From Vigna angularis (Eukaryota > Streptophyta > Magnoliopsida > Fabales > Fabaceae), in contig NC_068976.1 in NCBI RefSeq assembly GCF_016808095.1, forward strand, positions 12,061,001 through 12,125,000: a stretch of 64,000 nucleotides of DNA. The letters run 5' to 3'. This document shows, one piece after another, positions 39,471 through 50,681 of the stretch. Position numbers and translations under genes: made by a program. The notes beneath the pieces are model-generated. The model did no database searches and was not told where the DNA came from. It saw only the letters and a list, made by a program, of their open reading frames with translations. The stretch's first letter is position 1. The number at the start of each line of letters is the position of its first letter.

Positions 39471-39484
39471 GAGCTCTGATACCA
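39471..39484 (-). other. Primer-binding site of Copia element 1
   Basis: On the minus strand TGGTATCAGAGCTC immediately follows the 5' LTR and is complementary to the 3' end of initiator tRNA-Met, the usual Copia primer. Confidence 0.93.
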
Positions 39485-39774
39485 TGTTGTAAAACAGTAA
39501 TAGGATGCTGGAATTAATTATTCTCTCATTCATGCTTTTGAAACAATACATAGGTGTTTAAAAAGAAACAAACTATTGTCTAATTAAGGTAAAAAATCTC
39601 CTGAAATAAAGTCTCTAAATCAGGAGATATCTACCCAATAATACCTGATCTTAATAAAAGGAAATCTGCCCAATAATTACTAATCCTAATCCCTTAATTT
39701 TAGGGATTACACATAATTGCAGGATTACACATAATTGCTATATTAATTGTGCAATAAATTCACATATTCTGACA
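39485..39774 (-). repeat. 5' LTR of Copia element 1
   Basis: 290 bases, partner of 34703..34992, about 99% identical, flanked outside by AAAAC and inside by the primer-binding site. Confidence 0.95.
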
Positions 39775-39931
39775 AAAACATCAAATAAAGTTAACAAAAT
39801 TTGGTTAAAAGGACTAAATTCACACATTTCTAAAGTTTGGGGACTAAATCAGTCCAAAGTTTTGAAGAGAGACTAATTCCAATTTTCGCTGAAAGTTAAG
39901 GGATCAAAAACATATTTAACCCTTTATTTAA

Positions 39932-41370
39932 TTTGCTCTCATAAGGAAAAAGAAATTAGATCCACATTTTTTTAGGAAAGAAAAAGACCATTCTCTCTAT
40001 TATGAAAGTTACAAGGATAACAAATGAATCCATCCTCTCAAGCATTATTAAATTTGTTTTAAGTTTGACAAAAAAAATCAATATTAATTAGGTATGGACA
40101 CAAATATAAATACGAGCAATACTTAACATTTAAATTAAATATGAATACATATTCACTTTGTTCTCATACCTACCTTTATTCTCCTGTATGTCCTCATTTT
40201 GAAAGCTTCTATCAATTTTCCTTTGTAACTTATTTCTTAGATACACATTTTAATTATTTTTCTCTTTTCTATCCTTATTTGATATTTATTTAATTGATAT
40301 TTCATATTTATATAATTATCATTTTTTTTCTTGATATTTTAAAATGTTAATACACCATTCCATTTAAAGTGGAGGAAATAATATACATGGAAGTCTTTAA
40401 CGTTCAGTTTGGTTGTCATAAAAGGGAAAAAAAATGCACATAAAAGAGTTGATATTGAAATTCACAGGTTTTGGCAGCAAGAAAGGAACAGAAAGTATGA
40501 TAAAAGTTGTATTTTAATCAGAAAATAATATAGAAAAACCTATAAAGATTCATAGCATTTACTCATTGGTGTCAAATATATATACTGTGTTTCTGTGTTT
40601 CCTTGCAAAGTTATCGACCAAGCAGGAAACAGGAACAACCTTGTTTTTTTCAAAGCAAGATGCACAGAATCACAGAAATTTGGTTGGTGGCAGAAATGCA
40701 GCTCTCAATCTCAACCTCATGAGTCAAAAAAAATTTGCCATAAAAGTCTTTCCAACTGTGCCGAGTTGAAAAGGAACTATGACAGATAGTTAAATCTTGC
40801 TGGTCAACAATTTAAACTAAACTGTTCCCAAGACCAAGAATGTGTAGAACTATTATGTAATAAGAATAATGCTATTCACACACACTTTTCATGACATTTT
40901 TTCCTTTTTTTCTCTCTCTCCCTAATGTAAGAAGTGTTAAAATGACTCATGATATAGATATATTCTTAATCATGTTTTGAAATTGAATTATGCAGAAGTT
41001 GTGTCAATAAGCATCAGCATCAAACACTACATTAAACTACCATCTCTTATTATACCATTTTCTCTTACATATCAATGTCAATTATGTCTACACCATCCCA
41101 GTCAAAAATTGATCACAGTTGACTTTAATTACATACGAAAACTACTCCATCAGCAATGCATTTTTTAGGCTAAAAGACAAGATATACGATGTACTAGATT
41201 GATAGAAGCTCCTCTCAGGAGTTTAGAAGTTTATTTATAATGATGTAATTCTGTCTTCCTTAGGAAGGTTGCGTCATTCCTCTGTCAAGAGAGTGCTTCT
41301 GCAAACTGAGGAAATTGAGGAATATATTATTTAATCTTCAGATAATGATGGACGGGATAAAAAATTATTA
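39932..41370. other. AT-rich intergenic region, no gene seen
   Basis: The first part is A/T runs. From about 40440 base composition is more balanced, but the open stretches (67 aa or less) have no recognisable motif. Confidence 0.4.
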
Positions 41371-41587
41371 AGGGTGCATTTAGGTAAACAACTTAAAGTA
41401 GTTGTTGAATAGGGATTCTTTAGAGAAAACTTCTCCATAAACAGTTAAAATTAGTTTATATGTGAATTCAAAATCAGATTCTAGAGAAGCTAGTAAGAGA
41501 TCATCACTTCCATAATTTAATCTTACTTTTTTCTCCTCTAAGGGCTTACACAAGTACTTCTTTTACTTAAAACTCCAAATGCACCCT
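41371..41587. mobile_element. Small MITE with AGGGTGCATTT termini
   Basis: The left end reads AGGGTGCATTTAGGTAAACA. The right end, inverse-complemented, reads AGGGTGCATTTGGAGTTTTA. The interior of 217 bases has no coding. Terminal similarity is good for 11 bases and then loose. No clear target duplication was found, so the superfamily (possibly hAT) is not determined. It lies in the 3' flank of the ALP1-like gene. Confidence 0.6.
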
Positions 41588-41998
41588 GATCAATGTGTGC
41601 TTCTTTGCCGGTTGTGCTTGGAACTTGTGTGCGAGAAGGCACAAACTTTGTGTATGCAGAAAACGAACATTGGTCAAGTATATGATTGTACAAGATTATA
41701 TGATATCAAGTTACCAACAGAAACCATGGAAGAAAGGAATGCTACAAAAGAATGTTTCTAATTTTATTATTCAATCTCTTGTTTGGCAATTAAAGTATGG
41801 AATTCTGTTACAAATTCAGGATCTAACCCTGTGCAGACTATCATCACATATCTGTTGAAAGGACCTATACATCTTTTACATACAAAGTCCATTCAACAGA
41901 CAATGACCAATTACTTGAACATGTCATAAACAAGCAAAAGAATGATGGCCTCAAGCAGCAAAACGGTGTACATCACTTTATCAAACACAACCTTTGAG

Positions 41999-43633
41999 TT
42001 AAAGAAAAGAAGTGCCGGCCAAACCATGATGCAGAAGATTATGAGCAATTGCATCCCTGGCCTTCATGGAGCTCATTGACCTCAATGAAACTTCAGGCAC
42101 CATCTCATCATCCATCAAATCAATCTTCAACTCAGGGTCCATCTTTTCCCCCTTCAACTCACATATATTATGCAGAACACAGCAAGCCCCAAGCACAACC
42201 GGCAAGTCCTGCAGCTTCACCTCAGTCCTCTTCTGCAAACAACTCCACCTCCCTTTCAACCTGGCAAAAGCATCCCTAGCCACCTTCTGAACCTCCCCAA
42301 TCTTCTCATTGAAAGCATGCTGAGTCCAAGTCAGATTCTGCTGACTATAAGGCACCAAGACCCAATCCATCAAAGGGTACCCGGAACTCCCCACAATCCA
42401 AACCCCCTTCAAAAGCCCCCCATTAGCCCTTTGAAAAAGGGCACTTTTTTCCAACACCTGATCATCAGGCATTGAACCAGGCCAACCAATGCACACATCA
42501 GTGAACACCCCTCTGTGATCTACCACCCCCTGAACGGTAATACTATAAGAAGTCTTCTGATTCCTCTCAGTATGCCTCTTGTTGAAATAAGCAGCCACAC
42601 TGATCTTAGGAGCTATGATAGGCACATGAGAAGTATACATAGACCCCACCACATTAGGAATCCCAGAAACAGACTCAAACTCACTCTTCACCCTCATCAA
42701 TGCACCGTCATCGGGCCAATTCAAATACTTGTGCATAAGCACAGTCTTAATTGCAGTGCAAACCTCAAGCACCAACTTATGGCAAGTTGATATGCCCAAT
42801 CCAAACCTCTTAGACACAATCCTAAGAGGGTCACCAGTGGCCAACCTCCACAAACAAACAGCCACCCTTTGCCTCACAGGAATAGCATTCCTCAAAGTGG
42901 TGTCCTCCTTCACAATTGCAGAATTCAACTCCTCACATATCATATCAAAAGTTTCCCTTCCCATCCTAAAAGCCTTCCTAAACTCTTCCTCAGGAAAATC
43001 TTCTTTGTTACATTCATCCCACCACGCCCCCGAACGATCCTTCACCCACAACCTTCTCTGAGAACCCCCCACACCAGATTTCGCCCCCTCAACACTTCCA
43101 CCACCTTCGCAACCCTCCTTCTCACACGCAGCCACCGCCACCGCCCGTGCCATTCCGCGTGACTTCTTCCTCTTCACCCTCTCCGATTCCTCCACGTGGC
43201 TGTAATACTCATCCAAATTGGAGTAATACTGAAGCATGGCCTTGGTTTTCTTCTTGTGATTTGTTTCCAACGAAAACTTCTCCTCCTCGGAGACCCTGTT
43301 GTTCTGTTGTTGCTCAAGCTTCTCTTGCTCATCCAACAACAGTATCGAGGTGAGGAGACCCTTCAGCTCCTCCTTCTTCTTCTTGCTCCTCCTGCTATTA
43401 CTCTCTCCTAGGTTGTTGTTGTTGGATGACCCATCATCGCCACCATCACCATCATCGTCATCGTCACCGTCGTGGTTTTTTCTGCGGCGCTTTCTGGCCG
43501 TTGTGGAAGTGGCGTTGTTGCTTATGGCGTTGTTATTGTTGTTGCTGTTGCTCATTTGATCAAAGGAAGATTGGAGCAAGGTGTAAAGGTAAGACAAGGA
43601 TTCAGGGTCTGCAAACGTTGTTGGGAGTTTCAT
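41999..43633 (-). CDS. ALP1-like / HARBI1-like protein: domesticated Harbinger transposase lacking catalytic residues, intronless
   Basis: The start is taken as ATG 43633..43631 (MKLPTTFADPE), giving 544 aa to TAA at 42001..41999. The frame is open for 39 more codons upstream but has no other ATG and reads as Phe/Cys-rich leader. The N-terminal half is low-complexity: poly-Asn, acidic Asp-rich and basic KKRRRK/KKKKEE stretches that look like nuclear-localisation signals. The C-terminal half is the DDE_Tnp_4 (HARBI1) fold: RVAVCLWRLATGDPLRIVSKRFG, IGWPGSMPDDQVL, GSSGYPLMDWVLVPY, LGACCVLHNICEL. Sites that hold acidic catalytic residues in active transposases are altered: the expected IDGTH is VGSMYTSH and GDSGYP is GSSGYP; the VERAFGRLKGR region is ARDAFARLKGR. 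Arabidopsis ALP1, also catalytically dead, acts with PRC2. A regulatory nuclear role is inferred for this protein. Confidence 0.88.
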   Translation of the reverse strand: MKLPTTFADPESLSYLYTLLQSSFDQMSNSNNNNNAISNNATSTTARKRRRKNHDGDDDDDGDGGDDGSSNNNNLGESNSRRSKKKKEELKGLLTSILLLDEQEKLEQQQNNRVSEEEKFSLETNHKKKTKAMLQYYSNLDEYYSHVEESERVKRKKSRGMARAVAVAACEKEGCEGGGSVEGAKSGVGGSQRRLWVKDRSGAWWDECNKEDFPEEEFRKAFRMGRETFDMICEELNSAIVKEDTTLRNAIPVRQRVAVCLWRLATGDPLRIVSKRFGLGISTCHKLVLEVCTAIKTVLMHKYLNWPDDGALMRVKSEFESVSGIPNVVGSMYTSHVPIIAPKISVAAYFNKRHTERNQKTSYSITVQGVVDHRGVFTDVCIGWPGSMPDDQVLEKSALFQRANGGLLKGVWIVGSSGYPLMDWVLVPYSQQNLTWTQHAFNEKIGEVQKVARDAFARLKGRWSCLQKRTEVKLQDLPVVLGACCVLHNICELKGEKMDPELKIDLMDDEMVPEVSLRSMSSMKARDAIAHNLLHHGLAGTSFL

Positions 43634-46015
43634 AAAGACAAAGAAAACAAAACAAAAACAAAACCCAAACCGATAAACAATCAAAGAAAGAATGAAAAAA
43701 ACAAAGTCAGAGGCTTTAGATTTGAAGGAACAGGGACAACACAAACTCAATCACAGTTTAGCAACAACACCAATTCTTAGGATTGTGTTGAGTTTCAGTT
43801 TGGTTTCGTGTGAAATTATTATTATTATTAATTAATATATATATATATATAGTTATAAATTGTGTGAGGTGTGAACACACCGTGTGGTGTGAACGCGGAC
43901 ATTGAAATCTTATAGAATGAAGAGATGCCAGAGAAACGAGTGTTGTTTTCACTTCTTAATTAATTAATTCATTAATTTTTCATTAATTAATTTTTTTTAA
44001 TTCATTAATCAGCGGAAATTAAGCGTATGATGAAACTTTGGACTTTCCAGTTTTGCGTCGATTTCTTTAATTGACAGATCGATTAGAGAGTGTTGCAAGT
44101 AAGCGAGTAAATATTTATTTATTTTAAATCATTGACGTATTAAAGTTTTTCTTAATTTCAAAGACCAACAATATATAATTTTAGAAATTAAATAGAATAT
44201 TTAGTTTCCTATAACAAAACCAAGGTCATTGGTTTTTCTGTTGCTACCAACTCACTTTTATTTTCTAATGAAATTCCTATACTACTTTTAATATTTTCTT
44301 TGCATAAATATACCATACAATGAACAAATATCTGTTTATATGTACGTTTAATCAGCATCAACATTAATGATTATGAGAATTGTGATGGTGGGATGAAAAT
44401 TAGGGTTATAGTGTGAACACGATTTGGGAATGGAATTTTTTGAGATTGGATTTGGCTGTCAGGTATGGTATAAGACAGACGCAGACTTGGAATTTTCTTA
44501 ATTTATCTTCTTATTCTCTTCACTTTCTCGATCATCATTAAACTTTTTTCATCCATGGGATTCCACGTATAACGAACAAGATTAAACATTTTTTTATTAT
44601 CACGCTATTCTATTTTTTTATCATTAATACCAATAATCTCTTCTTTCAAAAGTTTAACCAATTTAAATTTAAATACAGGCCAATAATAATAAATAACAAT
44701 ATTGAAAATGTAAACCCAAACGCCCAAAATTAATATTAATAATTATATTTTTTTCAGTTTTTTATCCAAATTTTGACCGGTCAAACCTGCTAGTCTTTGT
44801 TGTCAGAGAACTAGTCAATGACGTAATAACAATCAAGGTTAGTGTCTAATTATGATATTAAGATGTAATTTTTTAATAGCTATTATTTTGTTGGTTTGGT
44901 GTCAGGAAAAAAAAATACAATTTTTGAAAATGTTGAAATATTTTGTGGTGAGATTAGGGTTAATTTTTAGAATATTGAAGTGGGGTAAGAGCACTAATTG
45001 AGGATAATGGTGTAAGTTTTAAAATTTGGAAATCATATAAAGGTGTTATTAGATGATAAGATGTTGATGTACTTGTGTAGTTGGTTTATGTTTATTTTAG
45101 TGAAGAATGTGATGATATTAGTAATAAAATATTTAAGAGGAATTTGATAGATGTGTTATATGGTTGATTTTCCTAGCTCAGATCTCATGTCAAAAGTATT
45201 CTTATCTCAAATCAGATTCTCTTATATATAAAAACGTTTTTTAATTATAGACAGAAAAAAAAAGTGTCATGAGTAATATATACTTATGCATCTTGGAGAA
45301 AAAAAAAGAAAACTACTTTTTAGATAATTTTTGTTGACAAAAAAAATCCACATGTGGTCAATTCTAACAAAACCTAATCAAATTGGAGTAATCCTTTTTT
45401 TTCTTTTTTTAAAATATATTTTAAATTAAGAGATAGAATTAATTGACTTTTTGGTTCATCATAAATTTATGTATTTTTAATTGAGTTACAGTTAAACTTT
45501 ATTCTTTTTCTTGGATATCAACAAATTTTTACAGTTTTTGATTGAGGTTTTGTTTTTTTATAATTTTTAATTTTTGTTAGCTGATTATTTTACATTATCA
45601 TTTTATTTTCTTGTCTTTACTAAGAAACATGATATTTTATAACTAATAAAAAATACTAACCATTCTACATTAAGTATAATTTTATTTTATTAATCACAAA
45701 TTTTCATATTTCTTAATATTTGAAAAAAAATAAAAATAAGACGACAAACTTAAATAACAAAAAAGAATTAAATACTTATAGTTGATTGAAAAGTATAAAA
45801 AAGTATTCAATAAAGAAACAAATTTTAATAACAATTCGATTAAAAGTAAAACTTAATTTAACTTAAAATTATTTAAAATTCATATCACTATTAAAAGATT
45901 ACTACATTTAACAATTTCCATATCAATTTTAAAACAATAACCACTTTGACGCCTAGAAAATTTGAAAACGAATCTATGAAAAAAAAATGTCAAATTGAAA
46001 CAAAATTCTCACTTA
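43634..46015. other. 5' flank of the ALP1-like gene and AT-rich intergenic DNA
   Basis: A TA-rich segment at 43830..43856 (TATATATATA, then GTTATAAAT) is the best candidate core promoter for the minus-strand gene, about 200 bases upstream of its ATG. From about 44000 on the sequence is AT-rich, with no feature recognised. Confidence 0.4.
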
Positions 46016-46930
46016 AATAGTATTATTAAAATGGGTCATCTAATTTAACATGGTTTGACTTACCACACGCACTTAGTAAACCAACCTAATCTATTTATTA
46101 GTGAGTTGAAAAAATTTGAACTCAGTTCGCACTATCACAGGTTGGTGGGTTAAACAGATTAGTTCATTACCTCACTTAATTACAATTTTTTTTAATTAAA
46201 AAAATAATAATATTTATTTAATTCAAATATAAACAAAGGAGAATGATCTTAAATTAGATTGGTGAGCCAAGGATGACAAAAATACTCATGTTTGTCGATA
46301 TCCGTAGATAAAATCAACGATAGATAATTGATACTCGCAGGTATTTATTATCCATAGGTAGCGGGTAGCGAGTAGCGAGTATTTTAATACTTGCTTATAA
46401 ACGGATCGTGTGCGAGTATTATACTATCATACTCGCGAATATTCGCTATCCGTAAAAAATAAAAATAAAAATTTTAATTATATTTTATTAAGATAAATTT
46501 AATTAAAATTAAAATTAATTTATATTTTATCAGGTTAAATTTAATTAAAATTAAATTTTAATTTATATTATATTTTTTATTTTTTTGTAATTTTATTTAA
46601 ATTTTATTTTAAAAATTTATAAAATATATATTTTTTAAATATTCATGGATATCTACGAGTTTTAAAATACTCAGATATATTTTTTAAACGGATATTCATG
46701 TGGGTAGCAAACAAATTTTTTATTTCGAGTCGAATAACAAGTAAGCACTATCTGTGTTCAACCCAACCCATTGTCATATTTAAATCCAATGAGTCAGGTC
46801 CAATATTAGTCTCCATCAAAAGTTTTAAAATTTTTTGTCATCCAATCTAGCCTAAACTTATGGTAGGTTGAATTAACTCATAAGTTGCAAACCATTACAA
46901 GTTGAGCTAAGAAAAATCATTAAAGAAAAG
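46016..46930. repeat. Composite noncoding repeat with GGGTAGCGAG-type and CAACCC/GGGTTG-type arms
   Basis: The outer parts (about 46030..46160 and 46755..46920) carry words such as GGTTGGTGGGTTAAAC on one side and TTCAACCCAACCC and TAGGTTGAATTAACTC on the other, partly inverse to each other. Between them, 46262..46745 holds a different repeat with TATCCATAGGTAGCGGGTAGCGAG, TACTCGCGAATATTCGC and similar partly palindromic text. It looks like one repeat inserted in another. No boundaries or target duplications are firm. Confidence 0.45.
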
Positions 46931-49340
46931 GAGGAATGTTTTACATTAATAACAGTTATTAAAAAAAAGCATTATTGTTGTAAATGTTGAAGTGATTAGA
47001 GGCATTTATTAGTGAGGCATAGGTTTGGTTTAACCTTTAGCGAAAAAGTTGTGCTTGTTGGGAGTAGACATTTTATTTGGGAAGACTTTGACATTGAGCA
47101 TGCATGTTCACACTTGAGTTGAGATTGCCCTAGATGATGATGGGTCCCACACTCCCAAAGCCTGATATAAGAATTCAACAATATACGCTACTTTTGACCT
47201 TTTGTCTCTCTAGTCATACCCCATCTCACAAGTAAACCAATGTGCTCTAAGACATCAATTTGCAATCTCCAAATATGCAAAAAGTATAATCTCATGTGCA
47301 TCATCTCACATAAAACTCTTCTCTTAAAAAGGGATTTAGTGTAAAAGCAAATGGGTCATTCATGAAAAACCAATATCTCAACTACCATTCTATCTTTTCT
47401 TTCACCATCTCTTACGACATTTTTCAATCAATTCACGGCTTTCACACACTCGCTTCCTGCTATTTTTATATTCATGATTGACGATAACCTTTTCATATTC
47501 TTCCCAAACATGTTTCAATGCTGCAACTTCTCTTTATAACTCTCAGTCATCCAATCGAGCTCATGACCTTATCTTCCTCTTCTTCAATATATTGAGATTT
47601 TAATTCTACCTTAACTTCACATGTTTATACTTAAATGGTTAGCTTAACTTGGATGAATCGACCAAAGACCTATATTAATGTTTCTCTATAAGAATCTAAC
47701 AAAGTTAATTAATTTTAACTTTCTACATTTTAAGGTCCAATTATAATCATATCCATAATATATTCGAAATGTCATAATATCTTAGCTATGACTTAACAAT
47801 GAATATCAAATTTATTAAAAGGTATATTAACATTGTTGTTAATTTAAAAGTTAAAGATGGTTGTAGTAAATATAGTTTGTTATTCCCCAAATGAAATTAG
47901 AGACCTAGTTTTTTTTTTCTTTGACTTAGCCGCATTGTCATAATCTTACCTTTGTTTTCTTTTTCCTTGAAAAAACTAGGACATTGTCGAGTTGGGGGTA
48001 CAGTAGGGACCAATAGATTCACTTGTAATAAAGAAGAGCACAAAAGGTCAACAGAAGTATTTTTAAAAGCATCCCAAATGATAGAGCTATCAACGCAACC
48101 CAATAGATCAATTAAGCCAATAGCCAAATGAAATTAAAAATGTTAGGTACAAACCAGTTAACAGTTAGTGGTAAACTACCAAAATTCTTCTTCAACAAAA
48201 GACATAGAGGTCTCACAAAAATGTTAGTTTTAGTTTTTAAAGAGGTTAGTTTAATTAGTAGTTCATATATTATTTGAGACTTTTATAATTAACTATTAAA
48301 TTTAAATTAAAATATTTCATTGATCATCATATTTGTTTAAAAATATTAAATAGATTCTCACATTTTGATGGGTCTCAATTAAGTTTTTATTATTTAGAAT
48401 GTGTAATAACATTAAATATAACGTTTGTGATATTTTTTAATTTTTTTAAAATTTCTTTTATTAAATTATCTAAATCTCAATTTGTTATTTTAATTCAATT
48501 CAATTTTTATTTTTTTAAATTGACAATTTTAATCTTTTCAAATTAAGAATAAATTTAATTTTTACATAAGTATTATAAAGATATTTTTTATTAAAATTGA
48601 TAATTTTATCAAATATTTTTAACAATATTAAGTTCATTTAAATTTATATTTTACATTAAATTTTATTTAAATAGTTTTAAAATTTTGCATTTGAATTGTA
48701 AAATTGTTATTTTTAAACCAACTATATTATTTTTATAGGAATTATTAACATAATATTATATAAATATTTAAAATATGAATTTATTTATAAATCTATACTA
48801 ACTTATATACAATTATTTAATATGTAAATTCAAGTAGAACAACAATATTAAAGTTTATACAGATACATTTAAAATTTTAAAACAAAATTTAAATAAAATT
48901 CAATATAAAATATAAATTTAAATAAACTTAGTTAAAAAAATTACTTTTATAATATTTATATAAAAGTTATATTTTATCTCAATTTAAAAAATGACGAATT
49001 ATTTTATTTAAAATAAGTTGAAATTAAATAAATTAAAATAATAAATATAAAAACTAAATTAAGATTATGACAATGATTTAACATATAACATGATGTTGAT
49101 TTAATAAAAAATAATTTTTTTAAAGAAAAAAAAATCACAAACTAACACAAAAAATATTTAACACTGTCTAATAAAAATTACCTAATTATATTATATATTT
49201 TTAAAAATAAAAAACAAACGAATCAAAATATAAGGCCTATCAAAATATGAGAACTATTTGAAAATTTCCAACTAATACTAATACCATAAAAAAAAATTTA
49301 GCATAAATTTGTGACATTGCAACTCGGTTACTCCAACAAA
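46931..49340. other. AT-rich intergenic region, no gene seen
   Basis: About 47000..47600 has more balanced composition without a long open frame. A 76-codon minus-strand open stretch at 47897..48127 has no motif. 48200..49300 is extremely AT-rich, with many near-inverse A/T words that give no clear element boundary. Confidence 0.4.
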
Positions 49341-49575
49341 AAATTATGTTTAACTCAATCTGTCCAATCATTACCTTAATGGTAAGGTACTGTCAGGAAC
49401 ACGAAGTCCCACACAGTAAAACAAGATTTCAACCTTTCACCATCAAACATTTTGGCACTGATCTCCATGTGGTAGTAATCGAAATCGATGCTTCCGTGAA
49501 AGAACAAAGCGACATCTGGGTGCAAATGAAAGGCGTGCATTGTGTTTGACGTCAATAGATTTGCATCCACATCTT
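49341..49575. other. Balanced-composition patch open on both strands
   Basis: Sits in very AT-rich DNA and is open for 67 codons on the plus strand (49346..49549) and 64 on the minus strand (49376..49570). Neither product is recognised. It may be an eroded exon or a captured gene fragment. Confidence 0.3.
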
Positions 49576-50681
49576 ACTGTGACTCATTCATCAATAATTT
49601 GCATCATAACTGGTTGAAGTGACTTAAAAGGAAAAATCGGATTTTCTACAAACACTCACTCACAGACACAAACAAATTCTCTCTAGTAAACTGATGGTTT
49701 CTAAATTTGTAAATCGCTATCACATTAGCTCTTTAATTTTAAAAAACTAATAAAAAAATCTCTGTAAGTATAAATTGGCAATCACACTACTTAAAATTTT
49801 TTAAAAAGATATTACTCTAATAATAATAATAATCGCACATATTCCAAGAAGCCTAAGTTCAAGGACTCGTTTAACATTCCAAAGACCTACGTAACATTTT
49901 CAACTTCAGAAATTAAATTAGAAGAGGCTACCACTTTCAGGACTAAAGTGACTCTACCCCTCCTTAATGTGGCACGTCAACTTTACACGTTAACTATTAA
50001 TACGTATTTAGAAATGTGCCCCTCTTAACAAAACAAAAAATGTCAAATGAGTCTTCAATATAAAAGGTAGAACTATGAACTTCTACTCTAAAGTGAAAAA
50101 CCATGCGCATGATGCATTATCAAAGATGCTATGTATGGAATACCCACGCACGACCATAATAATAGCTGAAGCTTAGTTCCCTAGAAAAGAAAAACTCAAT
50201 TCAATGGATATCTTTGTAAATACATGCCCCCAAAGCTCCAAATCCAACCCATCTCAACTAAAATGAAATTCTGGCATCCAACTAAAGTCTTCTTCATCTG
50301 CAAAAAATTGCCAGTCTCACAATAGTACAACATCCTTCCGATTCCTAATATTAAAATAGAACAAATGTGTTAAAGCTACACAAAACATCTGTTAAGATTG
50401 GACAAAGATACAAACTCAATTAATGAATGAGAGGAGGCCCTCACATGAGTTCCTCGTTGGCTTTAATTGAAGGAACACTTGTACGGTAACCCTACATCTC
50501 AGTTCTCACTCACCAATATCAGTGTCCTTGTCTGCAATGTCTGCTACACTCCTCAATGCATCAACTTTCTGCTTAGTTCCTATTAGCGAAAGTTTCCTTT
50601 CCCAGCACAGCAGCAGAGACATGTTAACCTTCAGAACCAATCAACTTGTATATTTACATAGCCATGTTGGCACCTGAATTG
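49576..50681. other. 3' flank of the CYP57 gene
   Basis: No gene was seen. About 50200..50681 is less AT-rich and probably includes the 3' UTR of the minus-strand cyclophilin gene. Confidence 0.4.

Larger units (their letters stand above)
34703..39774 (-). mobile_element. Complete Ty1/Copia retrotransposon, minus strand, 5072 bp, young but coding-defective
   Basis: Two 290-base LTRs (34703..34992 and 39485..39774) begin TGTTGTAAAAC and end TTCTGACA. They differ at about 3 positions. The target duplication AAAAC (34698..34702 and 39775..39779) is perfect. Primer-binding site and polypurine tract are in place. The internal region encodes gag, protease, integrase, reverse transcriptase and RNase H in Copia order on the minus strand, interrupted by at least four stop codons and two frame shifts. 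Structure and LTR identity indicate recent insertion; the breaks mean it depended on another copy's proteins or decayed quickly. Confidence 0.97.
34470..39922. mobile_element. MULE-type MITE (about 376 bp) split by a Copia insertion
   Basis: Terminal inverted repeats of 147 bases at 34470..34616 and 39776..39922 begin GGGTTAAATATGTTTTTGAT and differ at about 8 positions. The 9-bp target duplication TTTATTTAA (34461..34469 and 39923..39931) is perfect. Removing the Copia element (34703..39774) and one copy of its AAAAC duplication leaves roughly 376 bases, mostly TIR, with no coding capacity. It is a non-autonomous, nearly fold-back Mutator-like element. Confidence 0.9.

Noticed and set aside
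43634..43750. 39-codon N-terminal extension of the ALP1-like frame
   Set aside because: It has no ATG of its own and reads as a Phe/Cys-rich string; the first ATG is at 43633, so this is probably leader.
42049..43780. Many plus-strand open stretches of 60-110 codons
   Set aside because: They are antisense shadows of the ALP1-like gene's long open frame and have Ser/Pro/Leu-rich products typical of reversed coding DNA.
47897..48127. 76-codon minus-strand open stretch
   Set aside because: Length is not exceptional and no domain is recognised; no promoter or splice context.
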